A DNA stretch of 9,725 bases from CAZWBR01 sp964404205 (GTDB taxonomy: Bacteria > Bacteroidota > Bacteroidia > Bacteroidales > Prolixibacteraceae). Positions 1-6,194 of this stretch are shown here, in pieces (the first letter of the stretch is position 1; each line of letters starts with the position of its first letter). The stretch lies in assembly GCA_964404205.1 (NCBI GenBank), contig CAYOJD010000110.1, positions 1 through 9,725 of the forward strand. The letters run 5' to 3'. A program made the position numbers and the translations under genes. The notes under the pieces are model-generated. The model saw only the letters and a list, made by a program, of their open reading frames with translations. It searched no databases and was not told the DNA's origin.

Positions 1-82
1 TTGCACAAATGTGCATAGCTCCACTTTTTGTTTGGGGAAGCCATGTACAAAGTTCGCGGCTCTACTTTTTGTTTGGGGAAGC
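1..82. repeat. Two imperfect tandem repeat units, period 41 bp
   Basis: A 24-nt core at 18-41 recurs at 59-82 with one difference (C22 versus T63), giving a 41-bp period. The segments between cores are also related: both contain ACAAA and end in GC just before the core. The first unit begins with a small palindrome (TGCACA-AA-TGTGCA, 2-15). The array is cut by the window edge, so the true copy number is unknown. It lies about 80 bp past the stop codon of the leftward isomerase gene and has no coding potential that I can see. I do not recognise the family. Confidence 0.75.
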
Positions 83-159
83 TTTGGGAGTTGTCCCACG
101 CCTTTATTTTTCGCCGGTAAAGAAATTGATGGTGCGCTTTTCAGTATCGGGTCGATGGG

Positions 160-972
160 TTAATTGATTATTCTGACGGTTATCCTGACATCGGCAAGCG
201 GACGGTCGTTGCCATCGGTTTTCAGCGCTGCAATCTTGTCTATCACCTCCAGGCCACTGATAACCTCGCCAAAAATGGTGTATTGCCCGTCGAGCAACGG
301 ATAACCGCCTACCGTGGTATAGGCTTTTCGCTGTTCGTCGGTAAATTTTAACCTTTCGGGATGGAGCAGGAATTGTGCCTCGATCTGTTCCTTTATCGGG
401 TCGGCAATGGCCCGGAACTCCTCCACCCGGTTTTCCTCTTTCAGTTGCTTCAGTTTGGCCGTTATCTCGGGGGTCATCAGTCGCGAACGTATCTGGCGTT
501 GAATGGGCTGGTTGCGCGCCAGCTCCAGTGTGTCGAGCTCACCAGAACGATAGGGGCGTCCCTGAATCATAAAAAACTGCGAAATATCCGACTGCTTAAA
601 AGGGTTCTCGGCATCGGGCTGGCGCGGGGCACACAAGGCACCACGCTTGTGGAAATGGTTGGCCCTGATTTCGTCGTTCACTGTAAATGCCGGATCGCCA
701 TACCCGATACGGGCACCCGGAGCTGCGTTTCTGGAATCCTTCCCTCCGCCCTGAATCATAAAACCTTTGATGACCCGGTAAAAGAGCGTTCCGTTGTAAA
801 AGCCATTATTGGCCTCGGCAATAAATTTGTCGCGGTGCAGCGGCGTGTCGTTGTACAACCGGCATTTGATATCGCCCATTGTGGTCGAAAACAATACTAT
901 CCGTTCGCTGTTTTGGCCATAACCGGCCGATATAATCAGCAATAACAAAAGCAGCCCTACAATCCGTTGCAT
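160..972 (-). CDS. Exported cyclophilin-type peptidylprolyl cis-trans isomerase with internal insertion
   Basis: This 270-residue protein should catalyse cis-trans isomerisation of X-Pro bonds, assisting folding outside the cytoplasm. I chose the ATG at 970-972 because it starts a clean Sec signal peptide (MQR, then a Leu/Ile-rich core, ending near AGYGQ at 16-20). The in-frame upstream extension to 1053 would bury that signal. There is no lipobox cysteine. The cyclophilin core is clear: GTLFYRVIKGFMIQGGG (61-77, with the catalytic Arg at 66), RGALCAPR (110-117), SQFFM (131-135), and LDGQYTIFGEV (227-237). Between SQFFMIQG and LDGQY lies a charged, helix-rich insertion of about 83 residues (roughly 139-221) that minimal cyclophilins lack. 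The CypA Trp121 position appears to be Leu here, as in many bacterial forms. No clear partner gene is adjacent. Family assignment is secure; the role of the insertion is unknown. Confidence 0.93.
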   Translation of the reverse strand: MQRIVGLLLLLLIISAGYGQNSERIVLFSTTMGDIKCRLYNDTPLHRDKFIAEANNGFYNGTLFYRVIKGFMIQGGGKDSRNAAPGARIGYGDPAFTVNDEIRANHFHKRGALCAPRQPDAENPFKQSDISQFFMIQGRPYRSGELDTLELARNQPIQRQIRSRLMTPEITAKLKQLKEENRVEEFRAIADPIKEQIEAQFLLHPERLKFTDEQRKAYTTVGGYPLLDGQYTIFGEVISGLEVIDKIAALKTDGNDRPLADVRITVRIIN

Positions 973-1047
973 ATCCCGTTCGATTTTCAGTATGAAAAAA
1001 ATAAAAAATAACGAATCGGACAAACGGTTGAGACAAAAGCGCCGACA

Positions 1048-1068
1048 CCCCAATCAATTTAATTGGGG
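1048..1068. repeat. Short inverted repeat in divergent intergenic region
   Basis: CCCCAAT (1048-1054) and ATTGGGG (1062-1068) form a perfect 7-bp inverted repeat around a 7-nt spacer. It lies between the divergent isomerase and DUF6263-like genes, just upstream of the proposed rightward promoter. It could be an operator or a 5'-leader hairpin of the leftward transcript. There is no trailing T-run, so it is not a typical terminator. Confidence 0.4.
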
Positions 1069-1083
1069 AGAGCTGTAATTGTT

Positions 1084-1115
1084 ATTGTATATCAGCGACC
1101 AATCGACTACATTTG
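1084..1115 (+). promoter_or_regulatory. Putative Bacteroidota-type promoter for the DUF6263-like gene
   Basis: TACATTTG at 1108-1115 matches the -7 consensus TAnnTTTG exactly. A 20-nt spacer separates it from ATTG at 1084-1087, a three-of-four match to the -33 TTTG element. The start codon at 1145 lies about 30 nt downstream of the -7 box, a normal leader length. The match and spacing are seen directly; promoter activity is inferred. Confidence 0.5.
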
Positions 1116-1144
1116 AATATCATTACCAATCTAATGCTTGCACT

Positions 1145-2047
1145 ATGAAACATTACATCGCACTGTTTTTTGCCACGTTATGGCTGGCAACAAGTTTTCA
1201 GGCATCAGCCGCAAACAAAACGACCATTCGGTTAAACCTGCAAAAGGGCGAGAGTTACGAACTGATTGCCAATGTAAAAGGTGATATTGTCCAGGAGATG
1301 ATGGGCCAAAAGGTAGAAATGGAACAAAATATGACGATATCGTCGATAATGAATGTCACCGATAAACTGGCTGACGGGAATTTTGCCATCGAATATCGTT
1401 ACCAAGCCATCCGGATGGATGTCAAAGGAATGGGGCAAGCCTTCCGTTTCGACAGCGAAAGCCCCGATAAGAGTAGTCCGATATATCCGATTTTCGAAGG
1501 GATGATCAACGGGAAACTGCAACTGGTGGTCACCCCGCTGGGCAAAATAGTAAAAGCCGAAGGTTTCGAGTCGCTTTTGAAAGGCGTTAACGCCAATCCG
1601 CAAATTGCCGAAGCGCTGAAACCCTTTAACAACGCCGATGGGTTCAAGACCAATTTCGAACAGACATTTGGCTATTTTACCGACAAAGAAACCGAACAGG
1701 GCGATGTGTGGAGCAATACCATTGAAATTCCCAATCTTGGCTTCGCCAAAATAACGACTGATTTTCAGGCTGTCTCAATAACCGACAATCAGTTGGATAT
1801 TACAATGAAGGCCATAATCAATACCAACGGGGAGTTGGAGCAGAATGGCATTAAAATCGATATGGCCATCGAAGGCAATCAGGCAGGTACCCTCGACATC
1901 GAACGTAAAACCGGGCTCTTCTCGGTTTCAGATGTATTGATGAAATTGAAAATCAACATGAAATTTAAAAATCCCGCAACCGGCGACGATATGACCATGC
2001 CGATGGAGATTAATTCGACAACCAAAACGCTTTGTCGCAAACTCTGA
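1145..2047 (+). CDS. Exported DUF6263-like protein
   Basis: This 300-residue protein starts at the ATG at 1145. That start gives a signal peptide (MKHYIALFF..., cleavage near ASA-AN at 20-24), whereas the longer frame from a TTG at 1079 would run through the proposed promoter. The mature part opens with a beta-strand and the phrase LNLQKGESYEL (31-41). It then has a Met/Gln-rich stretch around EMMGQKVEMEQNM (51-63) and alternating beta-strand segments throughout. This resembles Bacteroidota DUF6263 proteins, whose N-termini have a KG-x-Y element followed by a methylated-looking 'QxMMGQ' stretch. No catalytic motif or lipobox is visible, so it is probably a soluble periplasmic or surface beta-rich protein. 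The function is unknown. It appears monocistronic, with a promoter upstream and a strong terminator downstream. The family call rests on remembered pattern similarity, not on a search. Confidence 0.75.
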   Translation: MKHYIALFFATLWLATSFQASAANKTTIRLNLQKGESYELIANVKGDIVQEMMGQKVEMEQNMTISSIMNVTDKLADGNFAIEYRYQAIRMDVKGMGQAFRFDSESPDKSSPIYPIFEGMINGKLQLVVTPLGKIVKAEGFESLLKGVNANPQIAEALKPFNNADGFKTNFEQTFGYFTDKETEQGDVWSNTIEIPNLGFAKITTDFQAVSITDNQLDITMKAIINTNGELEQNGIKIDMAIEGNQAGTLDIERKTGLFSVSDVLMKLKINMKFKNPATGDDMTMPMEINSTTKTLCRKL

Positions 2048-2075
2048 GCATCGAACTTAAAAAACAACGAATGAC

Positions 2076-2101
2076 AAAGGGGCTTTGGTTGGCCCCTTTT
2101 T
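2076..2101 (+). terminator. Rho-independent terminator of the DUF6263-like gene
   Basis: AAAGGGGC (2076-2083) pairs perfectly with GCCCCTTT (2092-2099) around an 8-nt loop and runs directly into a T-tract (2097-2101). It begins 28 nt after the rightward stop codon. The A-run on the left arm could give some termination in the other direction for the leftward TetR gene ending at 2152. Confidence 0.85.
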
Positions 2102-2151
2102 ATTGAAGAGACAGACAGATTGCAAGCTTGTTCGAACGCTTTGGTAAAATG

Positions 2152-2796
2152 TCAATATTCCACATTCACCCTCTTCAAAGCCTCTTTTCCGCGCTCGGTT
2201 AAGTAAGGCAAATAGGCAAGGAATATTCCTTTCAAATAGATCGGTTTTAGCGACTCATAGGTTTCGGGGTAATCGTAGGTCTCCAGGCTAATCGCCCAAT
2301 TGGTAAACAAATTGGTAAAGACAAAAAGATAAACCCTGTAATTATTCCCCTCCAGAATCGATTTGTGCAGTTCGCCGCTCTCAACCAATTTAGTCGTAAG
2401 GTAAAGCAGGCGGCTTTTGCTCTGGATAAACTGAGCGGTTTGGTGATCGAAAATCTCGGTTTGCTTGTATGACGATGAAGCGATGTAACGCATTACACAA
2501 CGAAATCCGTACTGGAGATCCATTACTCTTCCGGCCAGTTCATAAAGCGATGACAAACTCAACTGAGGCTCCGGATTATGAATACGGACCATGTTGAGCT
2601 TCAATTGATAATCCTGTGCAATAGCCACAAAAAGAGAATCTTTCGTTGCAAAATGATAGGTCAGCATACCAAGTGTTACGTTCAGCTCTTTGGCCAGCTT
2701 ATTAAGCGTAATGCCCAACCCTAATTCGTTAAATATTTCGCGCGAGTGATTGATAATCCTTTCCCGCGATTGCATGCCTTTATTGTATCCGGTCAT
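2152..2796 (-). CDS. TetR/AcrR-family transcriptional regulator
   Basis: This 214-residue protein has the TetR N-terminal DNA-binding fold. The helix-turn-helix spans about 29-50, with the signature TLGMLTYHFATKDSLF (41-56), including Tyr47, His48, Phe49, Lys52 and Asp53. The helical remainder (about 57-214) is the ligand-binding and dimerisation part, which is too divergent to name an effector. Met8 (start at 2775) is an alternative start and gives the commoner TetR opening MQSRERI; neither start has a convincing ribosome binding site. No transporter or enzyme gene is adjacent in the same orientation, so the target is unclear. The leader contains direct and inverted repeats next to a -7 box, which fits autoregulation. 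Family confidence is high; the regulated process is unknown. Confidence 0.92.
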   Translation of the reverse strand: MTGYNKGMQSRERIINHSREIFNELGLGITLNKLAKELNVTLGMLTYHFATKDSLFVAIAQDYQLKLNMVRIHNPEPQLSLSSLYELAGRVMDLQYGFRCVMRYIASSSYKQTEIFDHQTAQFIQSKSRLLYLTTKLVESGELHKSILEGNNYRVYLFVFTNLFTNWAISLETYDYPETYESLKPIYLKGIFLAYLPYLTERGKEALKRVNVEY

Positions 2797-2806
2797 GATA
2801 GTAAAA

Positions 2807-2878
2807 CTTATGTCAATTTTTCAGATCTTGCTATTAGAACAACTCCAATACTAATACCTTATGTCCAAATATAGCAAG
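2807..2878. repeat. Direct and inverted repeats in the TetR leader (candidate operator)
   Basis: CTTATGTC occurs at 2807-2814 and again at 2858-2865. CTTGCTAT (2827-2834) is the exact reverse complement of ATAGCAAG (2871-2878). The second direct repeat abuts the proposed -7 box, and the right inverted arm overlaps it. Regulator binding here would be well placed to block the gene's own transcription. The region is AT-rich, so chance 8-mers cannot be excluded. Confidence 0.35.
2866..2873 (-). promoter_or_regulatory. Putative -7 promoter box for the TetR gene
   Basis: Read leftward this is TATATTTG, an exact match to the Bacteroidota consensus TAnnTTTG. I see no good -33 TTTG at the usual spacing. 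It implies a leader of about 65 nt before the start codon at 2796. Confidence 0.4.
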
Positions 2879-3056
2879 TTTATTTTACAATGACTTGAAT
2901 AAAGGCCATATCATAAAACGAAACTTTTCCTGTTGACCAACCTGCCAATTGATTTCGGATTAGACGACAACGGATATCCGGCCGAATTAGATACATGCTG
3001 GATTGCAATTATTTGCTCTTTCATGCAAAAGCATTCGGCCCAAAAGTTCATTGTAC

Positions 3057-3392
3057 CTATTTGGTTACCTCTTCGAAATGGGCCAGCGACCAATCGAGCA
3101 TCATCTCGATAGCGGGCATCAGGCTTTTACCTGTATCGGTCAACGAATATTCGACCCGTGGCGGTATCTCGGCATAAGCCATCCGACTAATTAAATGATC
3201 CTCTTCGAGCCGCTTCAGCGTACTCGAAAGCATCTTTTGCGAAATATCAGGTACTGCAAGCATCAACTCTTTGTAGCGCATAATCTCCTTCCCGCGCAGG
3301 TTCAGCAAAATCAACAACGACCATTTGTCGCTAAAACGGCTTAATACATTTCGTATCGGGCAGGTGGGATACCGCAAGTCAAGTTCTCGCAT
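3057..3392 (-). CDS. HxlR-family winged-helix transcriptional regulator
   Basis: This 111-residue protein matches the whole HxlR family length. The family opening is clear: CPIRNVLSRFSDKWSLLILL (11-30). It is followed by a recognition helix region ISQKMLSSTLKRLEEDHLI (50-68) and a wing with EIPPRVEYSLTDTGKSL (75-91). Cys11-Pro12 sits where the redox-sensing cysteine lies in studied relatives such as YodB and HypR, so it may sense electrophiles or oxidants; this is inference. The gene is transcribed away from the cupin operon starting at 3621, the usual arrangement for an HxlR regulator and its target. A -7 box lies 22 nt upstream of the start, with a small palindrome between it and the expected -33 position, suggesting autoregulation. 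Confidence 0.95.
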   Translation of the reverse strand: MRELDLRYPTCPIRNVLSRFSDKWSLLILLNLRGKEIMRYKELMLAVPDISQKMLSSTLKRLEEDHLISRMAYAEIPPRVEYSLTDTGKSLMPAIEMMLDWSLAHFEEVTK

Positions 3393-3414
3393 ATTTCTTG
3401 CTTTAAATTTATTT

Positions 3415-3422
3415 CAAAAATA
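3415..3422 (-). promoter_or_regulatory. Putative -7 promoter box for the HxlR gene
   Basis: Read leftward it is TATTTTTG, an exact match to TAnnTTTG, ending 22 nt before the HxlR start codon. No clear TTTG is present at the -33 distance. Confidence 0.45.
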
Positions 3423-3429
3423 GAATTAA

Positions 3430-3442
3430 TCTCTAAAAGAGA
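3430..3442. promoter_or_regulatory. Small palindrome, candidate HxlR operator
   Basis: TCTCT-AAA-AGAGA is a perfect 5-bp-arm palindrome with a 3-nt centre. It falls between the -7 box and the expected -33 region of the HxlR promoter, a position where a bound dimer would block polymerase. The sequence is low in complexity, so this is a suggestion only. Confidence 0.3.
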
Positions 3443-3559
3443 GTAACCATCAATTAAAAACATTAATAGCCCGGCGGAAGGTAAAATTTATAAAAATATT
3501 TCTCACCCTAAACAACTGATAATCTACAATTCTAACCATGTTGGTGCGTAACACACCCG

Positions 3560-3591
3560 TTTGTACAGGGTTTTTGTTCCCCTTAATTTCG
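3560..3591 (+). promoter_or_regulatory. Putative promoter of the cupin-DsrE-ConA-hydrolase operon
   Basis: TTTG at 3560-3563 is a full -33 match. After a 20-nt spacer, TAATTTCG (3584-3591) matches the -7 consensus TAnnTTTG at all but one fixed base. The predicted transcript start lies about 25 nt before the cupin ATG at 3621. That ATG has a recognisable AAAGG ribosome binding site at about 3609-3613, the clearest in the window. Confidence 0.5.
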
Positions 3592-3620
3592 GGTATATCA
3601 ATCACTAAAAAGGAAAAAAA

Positions 3621-4058
3621 ATGAAAACACTTACAGTTAAAAACTACAAAACGATTCAAGGTCAGCAAATGGGTGAAGGTGGCAACCAGTTTACCGTGAA
3701 ACCGATAATCCCTCAGCAAGAAGTTGGAAAATGCAACGCCACTTTTGTGGAACTGCTTCCCGGGAATTACGCTTATGGCTACCATTATCACGAAGCCAAC
3801 GAAGAGGTTTTTTACATCATCAGCGGCACCGGGATTGTGCGTACACCAAATGGTGAAATCGCCGTCAAAGCGGGTGATGCCATCACTTTTCCTGTCGGTC
3901 CCGAAGGGGCACATATTATCAGAAATGGTTCTGAAACCGAAAAGCTGGTTTACCTCGACTTTGGCACTGCTACGGTTCCTGAAGTTGTTCACCTGCCCGA
4001 TTTTGGTAAGATTATGGTGATTGGCCAGACCGGAATGGGAATTTATGATGAAAAATAA
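3621..4058 (+). CDS. Single-domain cupin protein
   Basis: This 145-residue cytosolic protein has one conserved cupin barrel. Motif 1 is HYHEANEEVFYIISGTG (55-71), giving metal ligands His55, His57 and Glu62. Motif 2 runs from Gly85 through FPVGPEGAHIIRN (90-102) and supplies His98. All four classical ligands are present, so it probably binds a divalent metal. Cupins of this size may be dioxygenases, isomerases or sensors; the sequence alone does not choose. It is the first gene of a rightward cluster with its own promoter and an AAAGG ribosome binding site, divergent from an HxlR regulator that is its likely controller. There is no signal peptide, unlike the three genes after it. The gap to the next gene is 46 nt. 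Confidence 0.92.
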   Translation: MKTLTVKNYKTIQGQQMGEGGNQFTVKPIIPQQEVGKCNATFVELLPGNYAYGYHYHEANEEVFYIISGTGIVRTPNGEIAVKAGDAITFPVGPEGAHIIRNGSETEKLVYLDFGTATVPEVVHLPDFGKIMVIGQTGMGIYDEK

Positions 4059-4104
4059 TTATCAGTAAATTGGAAACAGAATATTAACACTTAAAAACAT
4101 AATT

Positions 4105-4536
4105 ATGAAAGCTTTAAAAATTTTATTCATTGCAGTGTTGTTAACGTTCGTCTCGAACACAGCGATTAACGCCCAGGAGCCTGCACAGGCTTCGAAAGTA
4201 AACAAACTAATGGTGTTGTGGACCAGCGACGACCCGATGGTGGCCGAACGTGTGGCGTTGATGTACACCGGAGTGGCAAAACAATTCAAACTTTTTGACG
4301 ATGTTTCGGTAATTATCTGGGGACCCTCAGCAAAACTGGTGGCCGAAAACAAAGAGATTCAGGCAAAACTGAAAGACATGATGGACAAAGGCGTAAAACT
4401 AAATGCCTGTATTACCTGCGCCAATATGTACGGCGTAACCGACCAGTTAAAAGCACTTGGCATCAATGTCGATATTATGGGAATGCCTTTGACCAATGCA
4501 TTGAAAGCAGACGACACAGCTGTTTTGACTTTCTAA
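4105..4536 (+). CDS. Exported DsrE-family protein with CxxC motif
   Basis: This 143-residue protein has a Sec signal peptide (MKALKILFIAVLLTF..., cleavage after INA at about residue 23) followed by one DsrE/DsrF-like domain. Recognisable parts are the first strand KLMVLWTSDD (34-43), DDVSVIIWGPSAKLVAEN (65-82), and ACITCANMYGVTDQLKALGI (101-120). The last holds Cys102 and Cys105 in a CxxC arrangement. Members of this superfamily carry or relay sulfur on a conserved cysteine; here the pair could form a disulfide or hold a persulfide in the periplasm, which is inference. The gene sits 46 nt after the cupin and 25 nt before the ConA-like gene, consistent with one transcript. The start has no clear Shine-Dalgarno sequence, as is common in this phylum. 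Confidence 0.9.
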   Translation: MKALKILFIAVLLTFVSNTAINAQEPAQASKVNKLMVLWTSDDPMVAERVALMYTGVAKQFKLFDDVSVIIWGPSAKLVAENKEIQAKLKDMMDKGVKLNACITCANMYGVTDQLKALGINVDIMGMPLTNALKADDTAVLTF

Positions 4537-4561
4537 AAATTCCATTGAATAACGAAAATTC

Positions 4562-5257
4562 ATGAAAAAAATAGCAATAACACTTTTTACAAGCATTGGC
4601 TTCATAATTGGGGCCAATGCTCAAACGCTGAATTTTGATGGAAAGGAGTTTGAAATTTCGGCAGTAAAAGCTTCTGTTATTCAATTGAACGGAGAGGAAG
4701 TGATAAAAGTGGAGCGCGACCTAAAGGTGATTCCTTTTGATGTAGCCAAATTAGGTTCAACAGTTGATGAACCCACCTTCGTAAAATTGAAAGACTGTGA
4801 TTTTGAAAATGGCGTAATTGAGGTGAAAATGTTAAGCCAGATTCAAGACCCTACTCCATTTCAGGGTGCAAAAGGTTTTATTGGTGTTGCATTCAGAATT
4901 AATGAAGACAACTCAGCGTACGAGTCGATTTATCTCAGGCCAAGAGTTGGAAGGTCAGATAATCAGGGCGCCAGAAACAGGACGGTTCAATACTATGCTT
5001 ATCCTGATTATAAATTTGACAGATTAAGAAAAGAGGCTGACGGTAGGTATGAAACTTCAGCTCCGGTTGATATAAATGAGTGGATTACCATGCGGATTGA
5101 GGTGAATGGAGAGAATGCGCATATGTTTATTAACGATGCAAAGTATTCAACTTTTGTAGTTGACAAAATGAAGGGAAAAACCACGCACGGTTCCATCGGA
5201 CTTTGGGTTGATATTGGCACAATCGGATATTTCAGAGATTTAAAAATCGTAAAATGA
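4562..5257 (+). CDS. Exported concanavalin-A-like (LamG/DUF1080-type fold) protein
   Basis: This 231-residue protein begins with a signal peptide (MKKIAITLFTSIGFIIGANA, cut before Gln21) and is otherwise one beta-sandwich-like domain. Typical ConA-like elements are the strand FENGVIEVKM (81-90), GFIGVAFRINEDNSAYESIY (105-124), LRPRVGR (125-131), EWITMRIEVNGENAHMFIND (173-192) and the terminal GLWVDIGTIGYFRDLKI (213-229). I recall a family of secreted bacterial proteins sharing the LRP-x-GR, QYxxxPDY and RLRKE patterns; they are usually annotated as hypothetical or family-16-like. Glycan binding or 3-keto-glycoside hydrolysis is possible, but I cannot point to catalytic residues. Its stop overlaps the next start by 4 bp (ATGA, 5254-5257), implying translational coupling. 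Confidence 0.8.
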   Translation: MKKIAITLFTSIGFIIGANAQTLNFDGKEFEISAVKASVIQLNGEEVIKVERDLKVIPFDVAKLGSTVDEPTFVKLKDCDFENGVIEVKMLSQIQDPTPFQGAKGFIGVAFRINEDNSAYESIYLRPRVGRSDNQGARNRTVQYYAYPDYKFDRLRKEADGRYETSAPVDINEWITMRIEVNGENAHMFINDAKYSTFVVDKMKGKTTHGSIGLWVDIGTIGYFRDLKIVK

Positions 5258-6084
5258 AAGCAAGATTGATTACACTGTTTCTGGTACTACATTTCTGTAC
5301 AGATGTTTATTCACAACAAAATCTAAAACATACAATACCTTATGGGACAAACTCTCAGGCAGGGCAATATGTTCAGACAGGCGATGCCAGAATTTACTTC
5401 GAAGTGTATGGCAGCGGCGAATCCATTGTATTGCTTCATGGCGGAATAATGGGTTCGATTGGCGAGATGGCCCAATTCATTGACAGCCTGAAATCGAATT
5501 ACCAGGTAATAGCAATGGCAACCCGAGGACATGGGAAATCGGAAATTGGCACAGCTCAAATTACCTACAAATTAAAAGCCAACGATGTGATGGCTGTGGT
5601 GAATGCAGTTACCACCGAAAGTGTTACAATACTTGGGTTCAGCGATGGCGCATACACCGCCTATAAAGTGGCAAGCATGTACCCTGAAAGGGTTAAGAAA
5701 CTGGTTGCAATTGGTGCCGGAGAACAGATTCCGGGTTTGCGTAAAGTTGTTTTTACAAAAGAGTCATTAAATCTCGAAAGTGAATTCTGGAAACAAAGAC
5801 TTGCAATCATGCCACAACCAGACAGAATGGAAGAATTTCTGAAAAACATGGCAGATTTTTATAACACAATGACGGCCAGCAAAGAACTATTTTCCACTAT
5901 TAAATGCCCCGTTCTTCTAATGTCGGGTGAACTTGACCGAAACGCTCCTTTGCCAACAATTATTAACGCTTACAACATGATACCCAAAAGCCAGTTAAGT
6001 ATCATTCCAAACACAGGGCATGTAGTTTTTATGGAAAACTTTACGGCTGTTTGGGCAAGTGTAGCTCCGTTTTTAAATAATTGA
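5254..6084 (+). CDS. Exported alpha/beta-hydrolase
   Basis: This 276-residue protein has a signal peptide (about residues 1-20, ending VYS-QQ) and a complete alpha/beta-hydrolase fold. The oxyanion-hole element is LHGG (61-64). The nucleophile elbow is GFSDGA (128-133), with Ser130. The acid is Asp228 in SGELDRNAP (224-232), and the catalytic base is His256 in NTGHVVF (253-259). The full triad argues for an active esterase, lipase or C-C hydrolase; the substrate cannot be read from the sequence. It overlaps the ConA-like gene by 4 bp and is the last gene of the cluster, followed by a bidirectional terminator. The export signal places it in the same compartment as the DsrE and ConA-like products. 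Confidence 0.93.
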   Translation: MKARLITLFLVLHFCTDVYSQQNLKHTIPYGTNSQAGQYVQTGDARIYFEVYGSGESIVLLHGGIMGSIGEMAQFIDSLKSNYQVIAMATRGHGKSEIGTAQITYKLKANDVMAVVNAVTTESVTILGFSDGAYTAYKVASMYPERVKKLVAIGAGEQIPGLRKVVFTKESLNLESEFWKQRLAIMPQPDRMEEFLKNMADFYNTMTASKELFSTIKCPVLLMSGELDRNAPLPTIINAYNMIPKSQLSIIPNTGHVVFMENFTAVWASVAPFLNN

Positions 6085-6145
6085 AATTAAGTTATTTAAA
6101 TGAGTTTGGAATGTTATCTCTAACGAGATACAACTTAAAATAAAA

Positions 6146-6173
6146 AAACCGACAAACTTGTGTTTGCCGGTTT
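6146..6173. terminator. Bidirectional terminator between convergent genes
   Basis: A 12-bp stem with one A-C mismatch (6146-6157 with 6162-6173; mismatch 6152/6167) closes on a 4-nt loop. The left flank is an A-run, giving a strong U-tract for leftward transcription of the oxidoreductase gene that ends at 6195. The right flank TTTCTAAATTT is weaker and serves the hydrolase operon that ends at 6084. Confidence 0.85.
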
Positions 6174-6194
6174 CTAAATTTGATTTGGTATACT

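Noticed and set aside
1..82. CRISPR array
   Set aside because: Only two copies are visible, the spacer is about 17 nt and the spacers resemble each other; this is a tandem repeat.
85..98. TGGGA-GTTG-TCCCA hairpin as terminator of the isomerase gene
   Set aside because: The stem has only 5 bp and no T-run follows in the leftward direction; I could not support a terminator here.
361..945. Open frame of 194 codons on the + strand
   Set aside because: It lies wholly antisense to the cyclophilin gene, which has a signal peptide and family motifs. The + strand translation shows no family pattern.
973..1053. N-terminal extension of the isomerase (27 more residues)
   Set aside because: It would place residues before a standard signal peptide and has no ribosome binding site; the internal Met at 972 is preferred.
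2911..3051. Possible small gene (about 46 codons, - strand) right after the HxlR stop
   Set aside because: No ribosome binding site, no recognisable motif and odd composition; it also spans an imperfect hairpin. Not supported as coding.
3450..3992. Open frame of 180 codons on the - strand
   Set aside because: It is antisense to the cupin gene and would run across its promoter and ribosome binding site; no recognisable domain.
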